Source: Virgibacillus dokdonensis (GTDB lineage: Bacteria; Bacillota; Bacilli; Bacillales; Amphibacillaceae). From it: a stretch of 64,000 bases of DNA. The stretch covers positions 884,969-948,968 of the forward strand of contig NZ_LT745763.1 in the NCBI RefSeq assembly GCF_900166595.1, read 5' to 3'. Of the stretch, positions 34,628-44,397 are shown one piece after another. A program made the translations under genes and the position numbers. Each line of letters opens with the position of its first letter. Positions within the stretch are counted from its first letter, which is position 1. The notes beneath the pieces are model-generated. The model did not search any database and had not been told where the DNA came from. It saw only the letters and a program-made list of their open reading frames with translations.

Positions 34628-34714
34628 AGCAAAAGTATTTATTAAGCTGTCGAAGATATTTAAGGTTGAGTTTCATCAAATAGGCCATTCAGTTGAACAT
34701 TGGAAGGAGAAGTT

Positions 34715-35017
34715 ATGTCTAAGAATATTGCTGTACTAACGGATATACATGGGAACAGTTCTGCACTTAATGCCGTACTTAAAGATATAGATGAACAAGG
34801 AAATATAGAGCATATCTATTGCTTAGGAGATTTGATTGCCATTGGACATGAGATGTTCACCGTTGAAGACATTGACGAAATGGTGGCCAAACTTACTAAG
34901 TATGGTGCCCAGCTCGTAGGCGAAGTGGTTCAGTACGAGAACTCGTATCGGCTCTGTTACATTCGTGGAACCGAAGGACTTTTAATCGGTTTGGCGGAAC
35001 AACTCGGTAACAAATAA
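34715..35017 (+). CDS. Chimeric 100-aa protein: metallophosphoesterase head fused to a VOC-domain tail
   Basis: Residues 1-about 44 are the start of a calcineurin-like phosphoesterase: IAVLTDIHGNSSALNAVL with D-x-H and N, then HIYCLGDLIAIG with the GD motif. From about residue 45 the sequence switches to the C-terminal half of a glyoxalase/VOC protein: HEMFTVEDIDEMVAKLTKYG, AQLVGEVVQYENSYRLCYIR, GTEGLLIGLAEQLG. Neither fold is complete, so it is probably a non-functional fusion made by a deletion between two genes. The ATG at 34715 has AAGGAGA 5 bases before it and the frame is clean. Confidence 0.7.
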   Translation: MSKNIAVLTDIHGNSSALNAVLKDIDEQGNIEHIYCLGDLIAIGHEMFTVEDIDEMVAKLTKYGAQLVGEVVQYENSYRLCYIRGTEGLLIGLAEQLGNK

Positions 35018-35196
35018 GTGAGTGACGTTTTATAAGTATACTGAAATGTTATATGCCAATTCGTCTCGATTTGAAAAAAATTCTTATTCAATAAAAGGGC
35101 GCAAATCTAGAATAAAATCATTTTTGAATCAGAAAATCACTTTGGAAATTAAAGGAGCATTTGGAAGATATTTTAATTATATAGAGGGAGGAAGTA

Positions 35197-35823
35197 ATGA
35201 CTAATATCATACTGCTATTTTCTTCTTTAGCCTCTAGTTATTTTTTAGGTAGCCTTAACTCTGCTGTCATTGTTGGTAAATTATATGGGAAGGACATAAG
35301 GAACTGTGGAAGTAGAAGCGCGGGGCTAACCAATACGTTGAGGGTATTAGGTAAAACCGCTGCGGTATTTGTTCTTGTCGGAGATGTATTAAAAGGGATA
35401 ATTGCTTGTTTTATAGGTCTAATTTTCTTTGAAGTTTACTTCTATACGGGAGATGCTCAAGATAGTTTAAGCCTTTTAGTCGCAGGTTTAGGAGCAGTTA
35501 TTGGGCATAACTGGCCTTTATTTTTTAAATTTAGAGGGGGGAAGGGAGCATTAACAGCAGTGTCTGTGCTGTTTATGGTTAATTGGATTCTGGCTCTTTT
35601 ATGCATTGCTTTTTTTATATTAATTGTAGCTATGACACGGTATGTATCTTTAGGAACAATTAGTGCTACTGGACTTATTCCAGTTGTCTCATTTATTTCT
35701 GTTTTTGGACATACCTTTTATTTTAATATATTTGCTTGTTTAATGGCTGCCATTATTATTATTAAACACAGAGAAAATATACAAAGGTTACTTTCAGGCA
35801 CAGAAAATAAACTTATATTTTGA
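35197..35823 (+). CDS. plsY: Glycerol-3-phosphate acyltransferase PlsY-like, 208 aa
   Basis: Integral membrane acyl-phosphate:glycerol-3-phosphate acyltransferase. It shows the three PlsY motifs: YFLGSLNSAVIVGKLYGKDI, then GSRSAGLTNTLRVLGKTAAV, and GLGAVIGHNWPLFFKFRGGK with the glycine-rich GGKG. There are five or more membrane helices. Length is normal. A strong site GAGGGAGGAAG precedes the ATG. As the second motif reads G-S-R-S-A-G-L-T-N rather than G-S-G-N-P-G-A-T-N, this is a diverged paralogue, and the housekeeping plsY may be elsewhere. Confidence 0.85.
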   Translation: MTNIILLFSSLASSYFLGSLNSAVIVGKLYGKDIRNCGSRSAGLTNTLRVLGKTAAVFVLVGDVLKGIIACFIGLIFFEVYFYTGDAQDSLSLLVAGLGAVIGHNWPLFFKFRGGKGALTAVSVLFMVNWILALLCIAFFILIVAMTRYVSLGTISATGLIPVVSFISVFGHTFYFNIFACLMAAIIIIKHRENIQRLLSGTENKLIF

Positions 35824-36447
35824 TTTTAATGGTAGTGGATTTACCATTAAGGTTATAGTTTTGGGTGAGTGCTATTGGGAGTTGAAATACATGTAACGTA
35901 ACGAAATGTGCATGCTTTTCGAGAAAGAACTTCGCAACCTTTAAAGATTCTATTGGAATTGTTTTATAAGTTGATAAAATTTTAAACATGGATATTACGT
36001 TTTGGTGGGCTAAAATAAAGGCGTACTGCTGGTGGCATCCCATTAAGTGATAAAAGTAGGGATAATGTAAATATTTAAATGATACAGAAATAGGTTGACT
36101 AAAGAAAGAATATTTGTTAAATTATAAAAAATTCAACATTTTAGAGCTGCTTAATCTAATAGACTCTATTCCAGAAATAGAGCATTCCTTAGATAAAACC
36201 AGTAATAAAAATGGAGGTATATTATTTTATACTCCTTTTTATTACTGGTTTTAATTTTTATTAGAGAAGGTAGCGATTCCATAACTAAGATTTTAATTAT
36301 AAGAGGTCACTAGCATTGCATTAAATAAACCTGATGATTCAAAATACTGAAAATGTTCAATAATTACGTGTTCATGAAACAAAAAAATCCTTTACAATGG
36401 AAGTACAGGTGGTTCCTGCCCAAATCCAAAAGTAAAGGATAATCCGT
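35824..36447. other. Gap between plsY and the IS4 relic
   Basis: No gene was recognised. A terminator lies at 36195-36262, and the right 80 bases probably belong to the IS4 element. Confidence 0.5.
36195..36262 (+). terminator. Long hairpin terminator
   Basis: AAAACCAGTAATAAAAA (36195-36211) pairs with TTTTTATTACTGGTTTT (about 36236-36252), with a further inner TGGAG/CTCC-type pairing, followed by AATTTTTATT. Confidence 0.85.
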
Positions 36448-37030
36448 ATGGACAAGAATACACTAAAATCATCATTTGGTAAATGGGTTTCACCTATAAA
36501 TACGAAAAAACTATTTGAACAAGTAGAAGAAAATAAACAAGATTACTACACAAAAAAGCTAACAACTGCAGCGTATATAAAGCTTATGTTACTTGCCCAA
36601 CTGCAAGGATTCGAGAGCTTGGAAGAAATGAGCGATGCCCTAATAGATGATGGACTTCAAAAAGCACTGGGGTTTGAATCGATTAGTACATCTCAGCTAT
36701 CAAGGAAGAATAATGAAATGAATCCAATGATCCTTTCCCATTTATTCTTGGACGAGGTAAAAGTTTTACAAAATAAAACATTTCATTTTCTTAATCAGCA
36801 GTAAATCAGCTTTTCTCCTTGTTGGTAAATACATACAAAGTAAGCAGAATCGCGTAGAATATGATTTACGAAAATCTATGTATTATCGTGGTACATCACC
36901 ATCTAACAACGATACAACAGACTTATTGGAAACTTACTTGTCCTTGGCAGTTAAGATGTTATTGAGCTTATTCAAATTATTAACAAACGTTTTCTTCAGA
37001 TCAAATGTGCCATCCACGGGCGCTAAATGA
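36448..37030 (+). pseudogene. IS4-family transposase relic (DUF4372 head plus tail fragment)
   Basis: The intact part (36448-36804, 118 aa) is the DUF4372 N-terminal domain of IS4-type transposases: WVSPINTKKLFEQVEENKQD, TAAYIKLMLLAQLQGFESLE and ISTSQLSRKNNEMNP. It stops after FHFLNQQ. A tail piece, VIELIQIINKRFLQIKCAIHGR-like, is readable before 37030 (as VIELIQIINKRF), so the catalytic middle was deleted. Confidence 0.8.
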
Positions 37031-37085
37031 GTGCACGTAACGCCTATATAGTTTTAGTATATATTAAACGAAAGGAAGAAATAAA

Positions 37086-38702
37086 ATGAGATATTATTTG
37101 GAAGCGGATACAATTATTATGAATGCGAGAGTTTTTACCATGGATGACCTGCAACCGAGAGCTGAGGCAATAGCAATTAAAGATGGAAACATTGCCTACG
37201 TTGGATCTGAGGAAGAGGCTTTTTCTTGGAAAGGTGAGAATACTCAAATTGTAGATGTGAATGGAAAAACGGTATTACCAGGATTTATTGAAAGTCATAC
37301 ACATCCGGTTGAATACGGATTAAATTTACTTAAATTAGACTGTCGCCCTAACGAAACTCCATCCATAGGAGCTATCCTAAAAAAAGTTAAAGAAAAAGCG
37401 GATCGATTGCCAGAAGGTGAATGGATTAGAGGGTGGGGGTGGGATGACAGTAGAATGAAAGAAAAGCGAAATCCAACACGACGGGATTTAGATAAAGTTG
37501 CTCCAAACCATCCGGTTATTTTAGAGAGAACCTGTAAACATATGGCTGTATGTAATTCAAAAGCGCTAGAAATTAGTGGTGTTTCTGAAAATACTTCAAG
37601 TCCTGATGGTGGGCATATAGAACGTGAAAAAGATACTGGGAAATTAACAGGCCTGGTTCAAGAAAAAGCTCAAGGAATGATAGCTGTCCCTCAATACAAA
37701 GTGAAAGATATCATAAAAGGAATGAAATTAGCGCAAAAAGATTTTGCTAAATGGGGAATAACAACCGCCCATGAAATGGGTACACAGGCTAACTACTTTA
37801 GGGCTTATCAGGAAATGGATATGAATAAAGACTTACAAGTAAGAATTAGGCCATGGTTTTGGGCGATCGATCAAAATGGATTTCAAGGTTATTTTGATGA
37901 AGTTTTAGCCTTGGGTATTCAAAGTGGTTTGGGTGACGATATGATAAAAGTTCAAGGCATGAAGTTCATGCTTGATGGTAGTGTAGGGGGGAAAACGGCA
38001 GCAGTAGAAATGCCCTATGAAAATGAAGAGAACCGCGGCATCCTGTATGATAATGCAGATCACTTTTCCCCTTTTGTGAAACAAGCCTTAGAAGCTGGAT
38101 TAAGAGTGGCGATACATGGAATTGGAGAAAGAGCAATAGAAGTAGCTATTACTGCGTTTGAACGAGCAAGTACATCTGTTGATATCAAGAAAATGAAAAA
38201 TCGTATTGAACATTGTGGTCTTCCAACTCATGATCATTTAAGGAGGATGAATAATCTTGAATTAATAGCTGCTTCCTCCATAGGTTTTGTTTATTATTTG
38301 GGTGATAGTTATTTGAAAAACCTTGGAGAAGAAAGAGTAAAACGGGTTTATCCTCATCGTTACTTTAAGGAGTATAACATTGTTGCACCAGGAAATTCAG
38401 ACTTGCCTGTTACTGGTGGCAATCCATGGACGGGGATTTATGCAGCGGTAAACAGAAAAACAATATCTGGTCAAGTACTTGATGAAACGCAAAACATTAC
38501 TATACACGATGCGATTAAAGCATACACAGCCGATGCAGCATATAGTTCAGGGGAAGAACATTTAATTGGTGTAATTAGACCTTCCGCAAAAGCAGATATT
38601 ATTGTTGTTTCTGAGAATCCGTACGAAATAGATGTAGAGAACCTAATAGATATCAATGTGGAATATACGTTTTTAAATGGAAAATTAATCTACAATCAAT
38701 AA
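37086..38702 (+). CDS. Amidohydrolase (YtcJ-like), 538 aa
   Basis: Metal-dependent hydrolase of the amidohydrolase superfamily, amidohydro_3 type. The N-terminal beta-sandwich ends in VNGKTVLPGFIESHTHPVEY with the H-x-H metal ligands. Later come KFMLDGSVGGKTAAVEMPYE, RVAIHGIGERAIEVAI with His, NRIEHCGLPTHDHLRRM with His, and APGNSDLPVTGGNPWTGIYA with the metal Asp. Length fits YtcJ/exoenzyme-regulatory-type proteins. AAAGGAAGAAATAA precedes the ATG. The symporter gene follows after 30 bases, suggesting uptake and hydrolysis of an amide, ester or N-acyl compound. Confidence 0.92.
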   Translation: MRYYLEADTIIMNARVFTMDDLQPRAEAIAIKDGNIAYVGSEEEAFSWKGENTQIVDVNGKTVLPGFIESHTHPVEYGLNLLKLDCRPNETPSIGAILKKVKEKADRLPEGEWIRGWGWDDSRMKEKRNPTRRDLDKVAPNHPVILERTCKHMAVCNSKALEISGVSENTSSPDGGHIEREKDTGKLTGLVQEKAQGMIAVPQYKVKDIIKGMKLAQKDFAKWGITTAHEMGTQANYFRAYQEMDMNKDLQVRIRPWFWAIDQNGFQGYFDEVLALGIQSGLGDDMIKVQGMKFMLDGSVGGKTAAVEMPYENEENRGILYDNADHFSPFVKQALEAGLRVAIHGIGERAIEVAITAFERASTSVDIKKMKNRIEHCGLPTHDHLRRMNNLELIAASSIGFVYYLGDSYLKNLGEERVKRVYPHRYFKEYNIVAPGNSDLPVTGGNPWTGIYAAVNRKTISGQVLDETQNITIHDAIKAYTADAAYSSGEEHLIGVIRPSAKADIIVVSENPYEIDVENLIDINVEYTFLNGKLIYNQ

Positions 38703-38732
38703 AAAATAAACAATAGAAGGGTAGGACCATGA

Positions 38733-40172
38733 ATGTTCCCGGAAGAACAAAAAATGGTATTAGGTTCCATAGTGATTCTTTATTTCTTCTTTTTATTCGC
38801 CCTTTCTGTTTACATTAATAAAAGTTCGATTAAAACATATGATGATTACAATTTGGCAAGCAGAAATGTATCATTATTTCCTATTATCCTAACTTTTGTT
38901 GGGACTGCTGTTGGGGGATCGACATTACTCGGTTTTATGGAAAATGGAAATGTTTTAGGGATGGGACAGCAATGGTTGAACATTAGCTTATTAGTAGTGG
39001 GAATACTTATGGCCTTCTTTCTAGTAAAAAAGATTAGAAAGATAGGAAGTAAACATAGAATGGTTACCATTGGTGACTTTACAGCACTTCGATACGGTGA
39101 ATCCGCACGTATTCCTACTGTTATAAGTATATTGATTGCCTATTGCGCAATTACAGGTATGCAATTTACTGCTATTGCCACTATATTAAATTTGACGATT
39201 GGCCTTAGCATGACCACAGGGGTTGTAATTAGTTGGGTTCTATTAACCATCAAGACATATTACGGGGGATTAAAATCTGTTATATGGCAGGATGCTGTTC
39301 ATGGGACTATACAGACAGTTGGTGTATTCTTACTATTCTTTGCCACTTTAATTGTTGCAGGAGATTTTAGTACTATTTCACAAAATGCTCAGGCAATAAA
39401 CGAAGGAAGCCACTTAAATGTTTTTGGAATACCGACAACAGAAGTTTTAATATATACTGTTACAATTGGAGGTTATCAGTTTGTTCGGCAAGATTTATGG
39501 CAAAGGTATTGGGCAGCCAGTAGTGATAGAGTAGCTCTTCGTGGATACTGGGCTTCCATCATCCTTGGTTGTTTAATTGGAGCATTTGTAATTGCTATTG
39601 GAGTCTTGGGAAAATATGGTTTACAACTTAATATGGAAAATTCAGCGTTAATTTATTATGAAGTTATTACAAACGTTTTTCATTTCCCAATAATTATAAT
39701 CATGATTACCGCGTTAATGGCAACCGTTATTTCAACTGCTGATTCCTTTTTTATGGCAAGTTCTTCTTCCGTTATCAATGATTTAATTAAACCTAGAATG
39801 AAGAATAGGGATGATACAAAGTTATTGAAATACAGTCGCTTATCCGTAATTTTAGTTTCAGTCTTTGCATTATTGCTTTCCCTGTATATTCCACAATTAG
39901 TAAATCTATGGGTAACTGGTACAGCCATGTTGGTATCGGGCTTATTGGCACCTGTTGTTTTTGGGCTATTTTGGAAAGGTGCAACTAAACAAGCAGGTAT
40001 TTCATCCATGTGGTTAGGGCTCGTTGTTGCGGTTACATGGCAAATTTCAGGTCATCCTTTTGGAGTACATCCGGTATTTCTCGGATTGCCTATTTCTATT
40101 CTAACGTTGCTTATTGTTTCATTCCTGACAAAGGACAAGGAGCAAGATAACTCTATAGATATAGCAAATTAA
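38733..40172 (+). CDS. Sodium:solute symporter (SSS family), 479 aa
   Basis: About 12-13 membrane helices with the SSS pattern. Landmarks are NVSLFPIILTFVGTAVGGST near the start, RYGESARIPTVISILIAYCA, QFVRQDLWQRYWAASSDRVA, and ATVISTADSFFMASSSSVIN in the sodium-site helix. The substrate is unknown; the upstream amidohydrolase suggests its substrate or product. The start is the ATG at 38733; another ATG at 38729 is in a different frame that closes. The site AGAAGGGTAGG is moderate. Confidence 0.92.
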   Translation: MFPEEQKMVLGSIVILYFFFLFALSVYINKSSIKTYDDYNLASRNVSLFPIILTFVGTAVGGSTLLGFMENGNVLGMGQQWLNISLLVVGILMAFFLVKKIRKIGSKHRMVTIGDFTALRYGESARIPTVISILIAYCAITGMQFTAIATILNLTIGLSMTTGVVISWVLLTIKTYYGGLKSVIWQDAVHGTIQTVGVFLLFFATLIVAGDFSTISQNAQAINEGSHLNVFGIPTTEVLIYTVTIGGYQFVRQDLWQRYWAASSDRVALRGYWASIILGCLIGAFVIAIGVLGKYGLQLNMENSALIYYEVITNVFHFPIIIIMITALMATVISTADSFFMASSSSVINDLIKPRMKNRDDTKLLKYSRLSVILVSVFALLLSLYIPQLVNLWVTGTAMLVSGLLAPVVFGLFWKGATKQAGISSMWLGLVVAVTWQISGHPFGVHPVFLGLPISILTLLIVSFLTKDKEQDNSIDIAN

Positions 40173-40885
40173 TTATTATTGGGAGGCGGTGATCACTTTG
40201 TTTTTGAAAATAACGAAAGATAGTAATACGAATTAGATAAAAAACATATCCGAATACTTGTCGTAAATCTTCTATAATTTACATAAATGAAGTATGTCCT
40301 AAAACATATTTGCTTCCTCGCTTTTAGTTTTCGTCTAATGTTTCATACTGCTGTCTATATTAAACCTTCAGCTTATAGTGGTTGTTATCGTACGGGAGAG
40401 CGTCCGAAAGTCAATGCTTCAAAACTAGTTGCAGATCGTATCAATGCCAATTAAAATTCTTAAGTCATTGTATTTGTTTAAGAGTAATTAAGAACCACTT
40501 AACAGTTTATTTTAAAAGATAAGAAAGTATAAAATTTGATGCTATGGCGTAACCAAATAACCGAATGGGCCCCGTCCGGCTCCAGCACCAACAACTAGGC
40601 GACTTCACTCCATTGCCCTACGATAAGTCATCATCGGTTCGGTCTAAATAGGAAGGCCGGCTAAAGACGGGCTTGCCGGAGGGCGCCGGCACACTCCTGT
40701 TGCAGGAGCATGATTCCTAAAACTTTAGTTGATTCGTTCTAGTCGCTACGTTGCTAAACGGGCGCTTGCGCCTTTGTTCATAGTTTTCAGTATGTTCAAG
40801 CTTATTTCATTTTAATTAGCTAAGAGGCAGAAAATAATATAAAAACACTTTTTGTATATGTCAATTTGTACTAGTCTTTAAAGTT
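40173..40885. other. Gap with gene fragment and GC-rich block
   Basis: A 40-residue open tail at about 40330-40454 (AVYIKPSAYSGCYRTGERPK, then VNASKLVADRINAN) looks like the end of a lost gene, not recognised. From 40558 to about 40705 the sequence turns abruptly GC-rich, with a GCCGG...GCGCCGGC palindromic stretch and CTCCTG/CAGGAG arms, unlike any neighbouring DNA. The rest shows nothing. Confidence 0.45.
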
Positions 40886-42127
40886 CTACGCAATATCTTT
40901 TTTTGTTTTTAATCTATAATCCTGAACGGTCCATAAGAAACCCAGTATCCCAAGGCCGCCTATCAACAAAAACAGAGCTGTCATCATAGCATTCGATAAT
41001 AAAGCACTAATCATTAGGCCTAAACTACCTAATATTTGTCCTGCATCCATGGATAATCCGCTCACTGCTATATAAGAGCCTCTTGCATCTTTATTTGCTA
41101 ATTGTGCTACATAGGTTGAACGAATAGGCTGGAAAAGAATTTCTCCTACAGTAGCTACTGCGATTGCAACTGTCAACAGGACTATCACGTTATTCCATGC
41201 TAAGAAGCTGTAACCCAATACGTACATAAACAAGCCTACGAACAAAGTAGTATTCATATTTATTTTCTGAGCTATGTTTCCAACTATACCCGATGCTAAA
41301 ATTACAATCATCGTATTAGTAACAATTAGAATGCTTAACATTTTGGGACCATCAATGATGATTCCGAAAATCGAAGTATGAATATCTTCATTTAGACGAA
41401 CAGCGATAAAGCCATATAGCTGAAATTCTAACGATAGAATGAGTAGTGTTGATACGCAAAGGACCATGAAACGAGCGTCTTTTAATACTTTTATATAATC
41501 GGAAATAAAGCCTAAAATAACACCATTCTTCTTATCATTTTTTGGCACATAATCATCTTGAATCCATCCCACTGTTAACAAGAATGTAAAGATTGAGAGG
41601 ATGGCAAATCCTAAAAATAGCTCAAATTTATGAGTTTGGAAGAATAATCCACCGAGGATGATCCCCATTGAGAATGCAAGATTGCTAGACCAATAGACAA
41701 ATCGATACATCAAGGGCTGTTCTTCCTCTGAACTAACGTCTATTAGGAGTGCTTCTGAGGCAGGATCGATAAATCTGCTGGTAATACTTAATAGAAAAAA
41801 CATAAAAAAAGTAAGCCAGACAGATTCAAACCATGGAGAATTAGCAAGAGCAATAATGACAAATGAAATTGTTTGAATTATACTTCCTGCTACCATGACT
41901 TTTTTTCTTCCAAACCGATCTGCAAAAGAACCTCCATACATACCAAAGATGATCGATACAACGGTTGTCAATGTTAAAATTGCTCCAGCCCAAGCCATTC
42001 CTAGATTACTGGAAAAATAAATGGCCATAAAGGGAAATATACTCATTTCCGCTATATCCGAAACAAATGAAACAACCATGCGAATTTTAATATTCAAATG
42101 AAATTGTTTAAAATCAGATAAATTCAT
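40886..42127 (-). CDS. MFS transporter, 413 aa
   Basis: Twelve-helix MFS permease with GGSFADRFGRKKVMVAGSII as the loop 2-3 motif (G-x-x-x-D-R-x-G-R-K-K), and a second-half EILFQPIRSTYVAQLANKDA block resembling drug/peptide exporters of the MFS_1 group (YfmO/MdtH-like). It has GGAAGGAGAAG before the ATG. The same-strand regulator 42421-44175 lies 293 bases upstream. SgrR-type regulators often sit next to an MFS efflux gene (as SgrR with SetA), so this is its likely target. The 293-base gap between them shows no gene. Confidence 0.92.
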   Translation of the reverse strand: MNLSDFKQFHLNIKIRMVVSFVSDIAEMSIFPFMAIYFSSNLGMAWAGAILTLTTVVSIIFGMYGGSFADRFGRKKVMVAGSIIQTISFVIIALANSPWFESVWLTFFMFFLLSITSRFIDPASEALLIDVSSEEEQPLMYRFVYWSSNLAFSMGIILGGLFFQTHKFELFLGFAILSIFTFLLTVGWIQDDYVPKNDKKNGVILGFISDYIKVLKDARFMVLCVSTLLILSLEFQLYGFIAVRLNEDIHTSIFGIIIDGPKMLSILIVTNTMIVILASGIVGNIAQKINMNTTLFVGLFMYVLGYSFLAWNNVIVLLTVAIAVATVGEILFQPIRSTYVAQLANKDARGSYIAVSGLSMDAGQILGSLGLMISALLSNAMMTALFLLIGGLGILGFLWTVQDYRLKTKKDIA

Positions 42128-42420
42128 TGCTTTTCTTCTCCTTCCCCAATTAATATTGTATATTGGAAATTAAGAAGGAAAAAGTGCAATGTATGTTTTT
42201 ATATTTCACATTTTTTAGAGAATTTGTTTTTCTAAATGAGAAAAGTCCAACAGTAAAAAATAAAGCAGTCCATATTCTAACCTACTAGCTATAATTATTA
42301 TTAAAGGGTTATCATATATTAATTATACAATTTCTTCTTTAACTCTACCTTAATTTATATAACTTCTTTCAAAAAAACTCTTCTGAAAATCATTTTATTA
42401 GCTATTTATAAAGTATAAAC

Positions 42421-44175
42421 TTATTCTTTTTTTAACCATAACTTCCGAAATATTGGCCAGCCATATCCACTTATATGAATTCCTTGTAAATTTGATTGGA
42501 AGGTATCCTGTTCAGATGCATGAACGGTAAAAATAATGGTGCCATCTTCTTTTAATTTTTCTTCAACTGCTTGAAATGCTAGAAGAAACCCCTCATAATG
42601 GGGCTGTTTTATTATGGCATTGAAACCTTTGTCTAATTCGTCAAGTTGAGAAGGACTAAGAAATCTACGAATTCCATATTCATTGCGAAGGAGTATTAGA
42701 ATCGCTAACTCTATATTATCTTCAAAACCTTCTCCTGTGTAAACGGCATCAAAAGATAACATGAAGTCTTCATTGTAGATATCCGCCAACTCAATTGGGT
42801 GAACCTTAACCTTAATGCCGATCTCCTTTAGTTTGTGTGCCATCCAATTGGCATCCTCTAAAAAATCTTCAAAACGTAATGCAGCTAAATGGATAATTTC
42901 ACCTTTGTATTTCGATTTATTAAGAAGTTGTTTTGCCTTCATAGTCGAATGCTTCATGTTCTTGTAATTGCTCTTACTTGGAATAAAACTTGTGGAAGGT
43001 GCTTCTCTTGCTCCCCCCAAGTCCTGTACCATTTTTCGAGAATCAATCATTTCACTCACTGCTTGTTTAAAGAAACAACTTTGGTGGGCACCTGACTTTT
43101 TCATGTTAAATATTAAGTAATTACTTCCATTATCATAAATGGTATAAGTTAAGCCTTTCGTTTTATCTTTTCCTAGATTATCATGGGTAAAAAAATTCAA
43201 TGGATTAAGGTTAGTTTCAGGTAGTTTCCACATTTGAATTTGGTCTAAAAAAGGTCTTCCTTGAAAATGATATTCAAAAGCCTTTAAAACAATTTTTTTA
43301 TCATTAACAAAGTCAATTTTGAAAGGTCCGGTTCCTATAAGAATGGAGTTATTAATATCATATCCTATAGGGATAATGGATGTGAAAATAGCACTTAAAA
43401 AATTGGAAAATACACGATTCCCATCTTTTAAGTGAAATGAGATGATGTATTTGTTTTGAATCGTAATATCTTGTATCCCCTCCAACAACCATTTATTTGG
43501 AATATCTATGCCACTATTTATAAGTGATTGAAATGTCCATTGAACGTCTTTACTAGTTAAAGTTTTTCCATCATGAAATCGAACCCCTTTGCGAATATAA
43601 AAGGTCCAAATGGAGTAGTCCTCGTTAACTTCCCATCCATGTGCAAGATGGGGTTCGATCGTTTTGCTAACAGCATTATAACGAACCAGTGTGTCAAAGA
43701 CCTCATTAAGGATATGAGCCTCTGTAGCAATTGTTACAAAAAAAGGGTTCATATTATACATACTGTGTTGGAATGGCATATGTAAAATATCATTCATTTC
43801 CTCTTGTTTTTCTATATGTTGAATACCAAATGCATTTTTTATGGTAGATAAAAGATTCTCTTTTAGGCTAGAGGAAAAATTACTTTGTATTGCAAAGTTT
43901 ACTGCTTCTTTCACTTTCTCCTTTTTAACCAAATTTTCAACATGAAGAAGTGCTGCTTCGTCGAAAGACTTTAAAAATGTTAAGGTTGATTTTTTGCCAC
44001 GACCACGTTGACCTTTCCAAGCAACATACCCTTTTTCAATCCATTTTTGCAATATATAGTGAGCATTTCTAGAAGAACAGAAAAGAATATCTGCTATTTC
44101 TTGTTTGGATATAAGTATTTTGTCCGCCTGTTGATATTTAAATTTTAAATCAATATAATACTCTAAAACCTCCAT
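42421..44175 (-). CDS. SgrR-like regulator: DNA-binding head plus solute-binding-protein body, 584 aa
   Basis: The N-terminal 110 residues form the SgrR_N helix-turn-helix region (SKQEIADILFCSSRNAHYIL, VAWKGQRGRGKKSTLTFLK). The rest is an SBP_bac_5 (oligopeptide-binding) domain without a signal peptide: ATEAHILNEVFDTLVRYNAV, IEPHLAHGWEVNEDYSIWTF and GVRFHDGKTLTSKDVQWTFQ. The protein is therefore cytoplasmic and probably binds a small ligand to control an adjacent efflux gene. A start at 44217 is possible, but GAAGGAG lies correctly only for the ATG at 44175 (MEVLEY). It is divergent from the phosphopantetheinyl transferase, with which it shares the 44176-44397 gap. Confidence 0.9.
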   Translation of the reverse strand: MEVLEYYIDLKFKYQQADKILISKQEIADILFCSSRNAHYILQKWIEKGYVAWKGQRGRGKKSTLTFLKSFDEAALLHVENLVKKEKVKEAVNFAIQSNFSSSLKENLLSTIKNAFGIQHIEKQEEMNDILHMPFQHSMYNMNPFFVTIATEAHILNEVFDTLVRYNAVSKTIEPHLAHGWEVNEDYSIWTFYIRKGVRFHDGKTLTSKDVQWTFQSLINSGIDIPNKWLLEGIQDITIQNKYIISFHLKDGNRVFSNFLSAIFTSIIPIGYDINNSILIGTGPFKIDFVNDKKIVLKAFEYHFQGRPFLDQIQMWKLPETNLNPLNFFTHDNLGKDKTKGLTYTIYDNGSNYLIFNMKKSGAHQSCFFKQAVSEMIDSRKMVQDLGGAREAPSTSFIPSKSNYKNMKHSTMKAKQLLNKSKYKGEIIHLAALRFEDFLEDANWMAHKLKEIGIKVKVHPIELADIYNEDFMLSFDAVYTGEGFEDNIELAILILLRNEYGIRRFLSPSQLDELDKGFNAIIKQPHYEGFLLAFQAVEEKLKEDGTIIFTVHASEQDTFQSNLQGIHISGYGWPIFRKLWLKKE

Positions 44176-44397
44176 TTGAAAACAAACTCCTTCAAAATAT
44201 GAAAAATAAAATTTCATATTTCACTTTTTTCTTATTATTTTCCAATATACAATAAAACATAGATAATGAAAAGGAAAAAAATTACTTTCATAGCATGATT
44301 ATACTATAATATAGGAAATTACAAATTTTTTATAGTTCTATTATATTAAGGGATTGATTTTAGTTTTTAATAGTTATTAAAAAGTAGGGTGTGATAT

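Noticed and set aside
35022..35204. 60-codon frame between the chimeric gene and plsY
   Set aside because: No good ribosome site of its own, overlaps the plsY start, and no recognisable fold; probably chance in AT-rich DNA.
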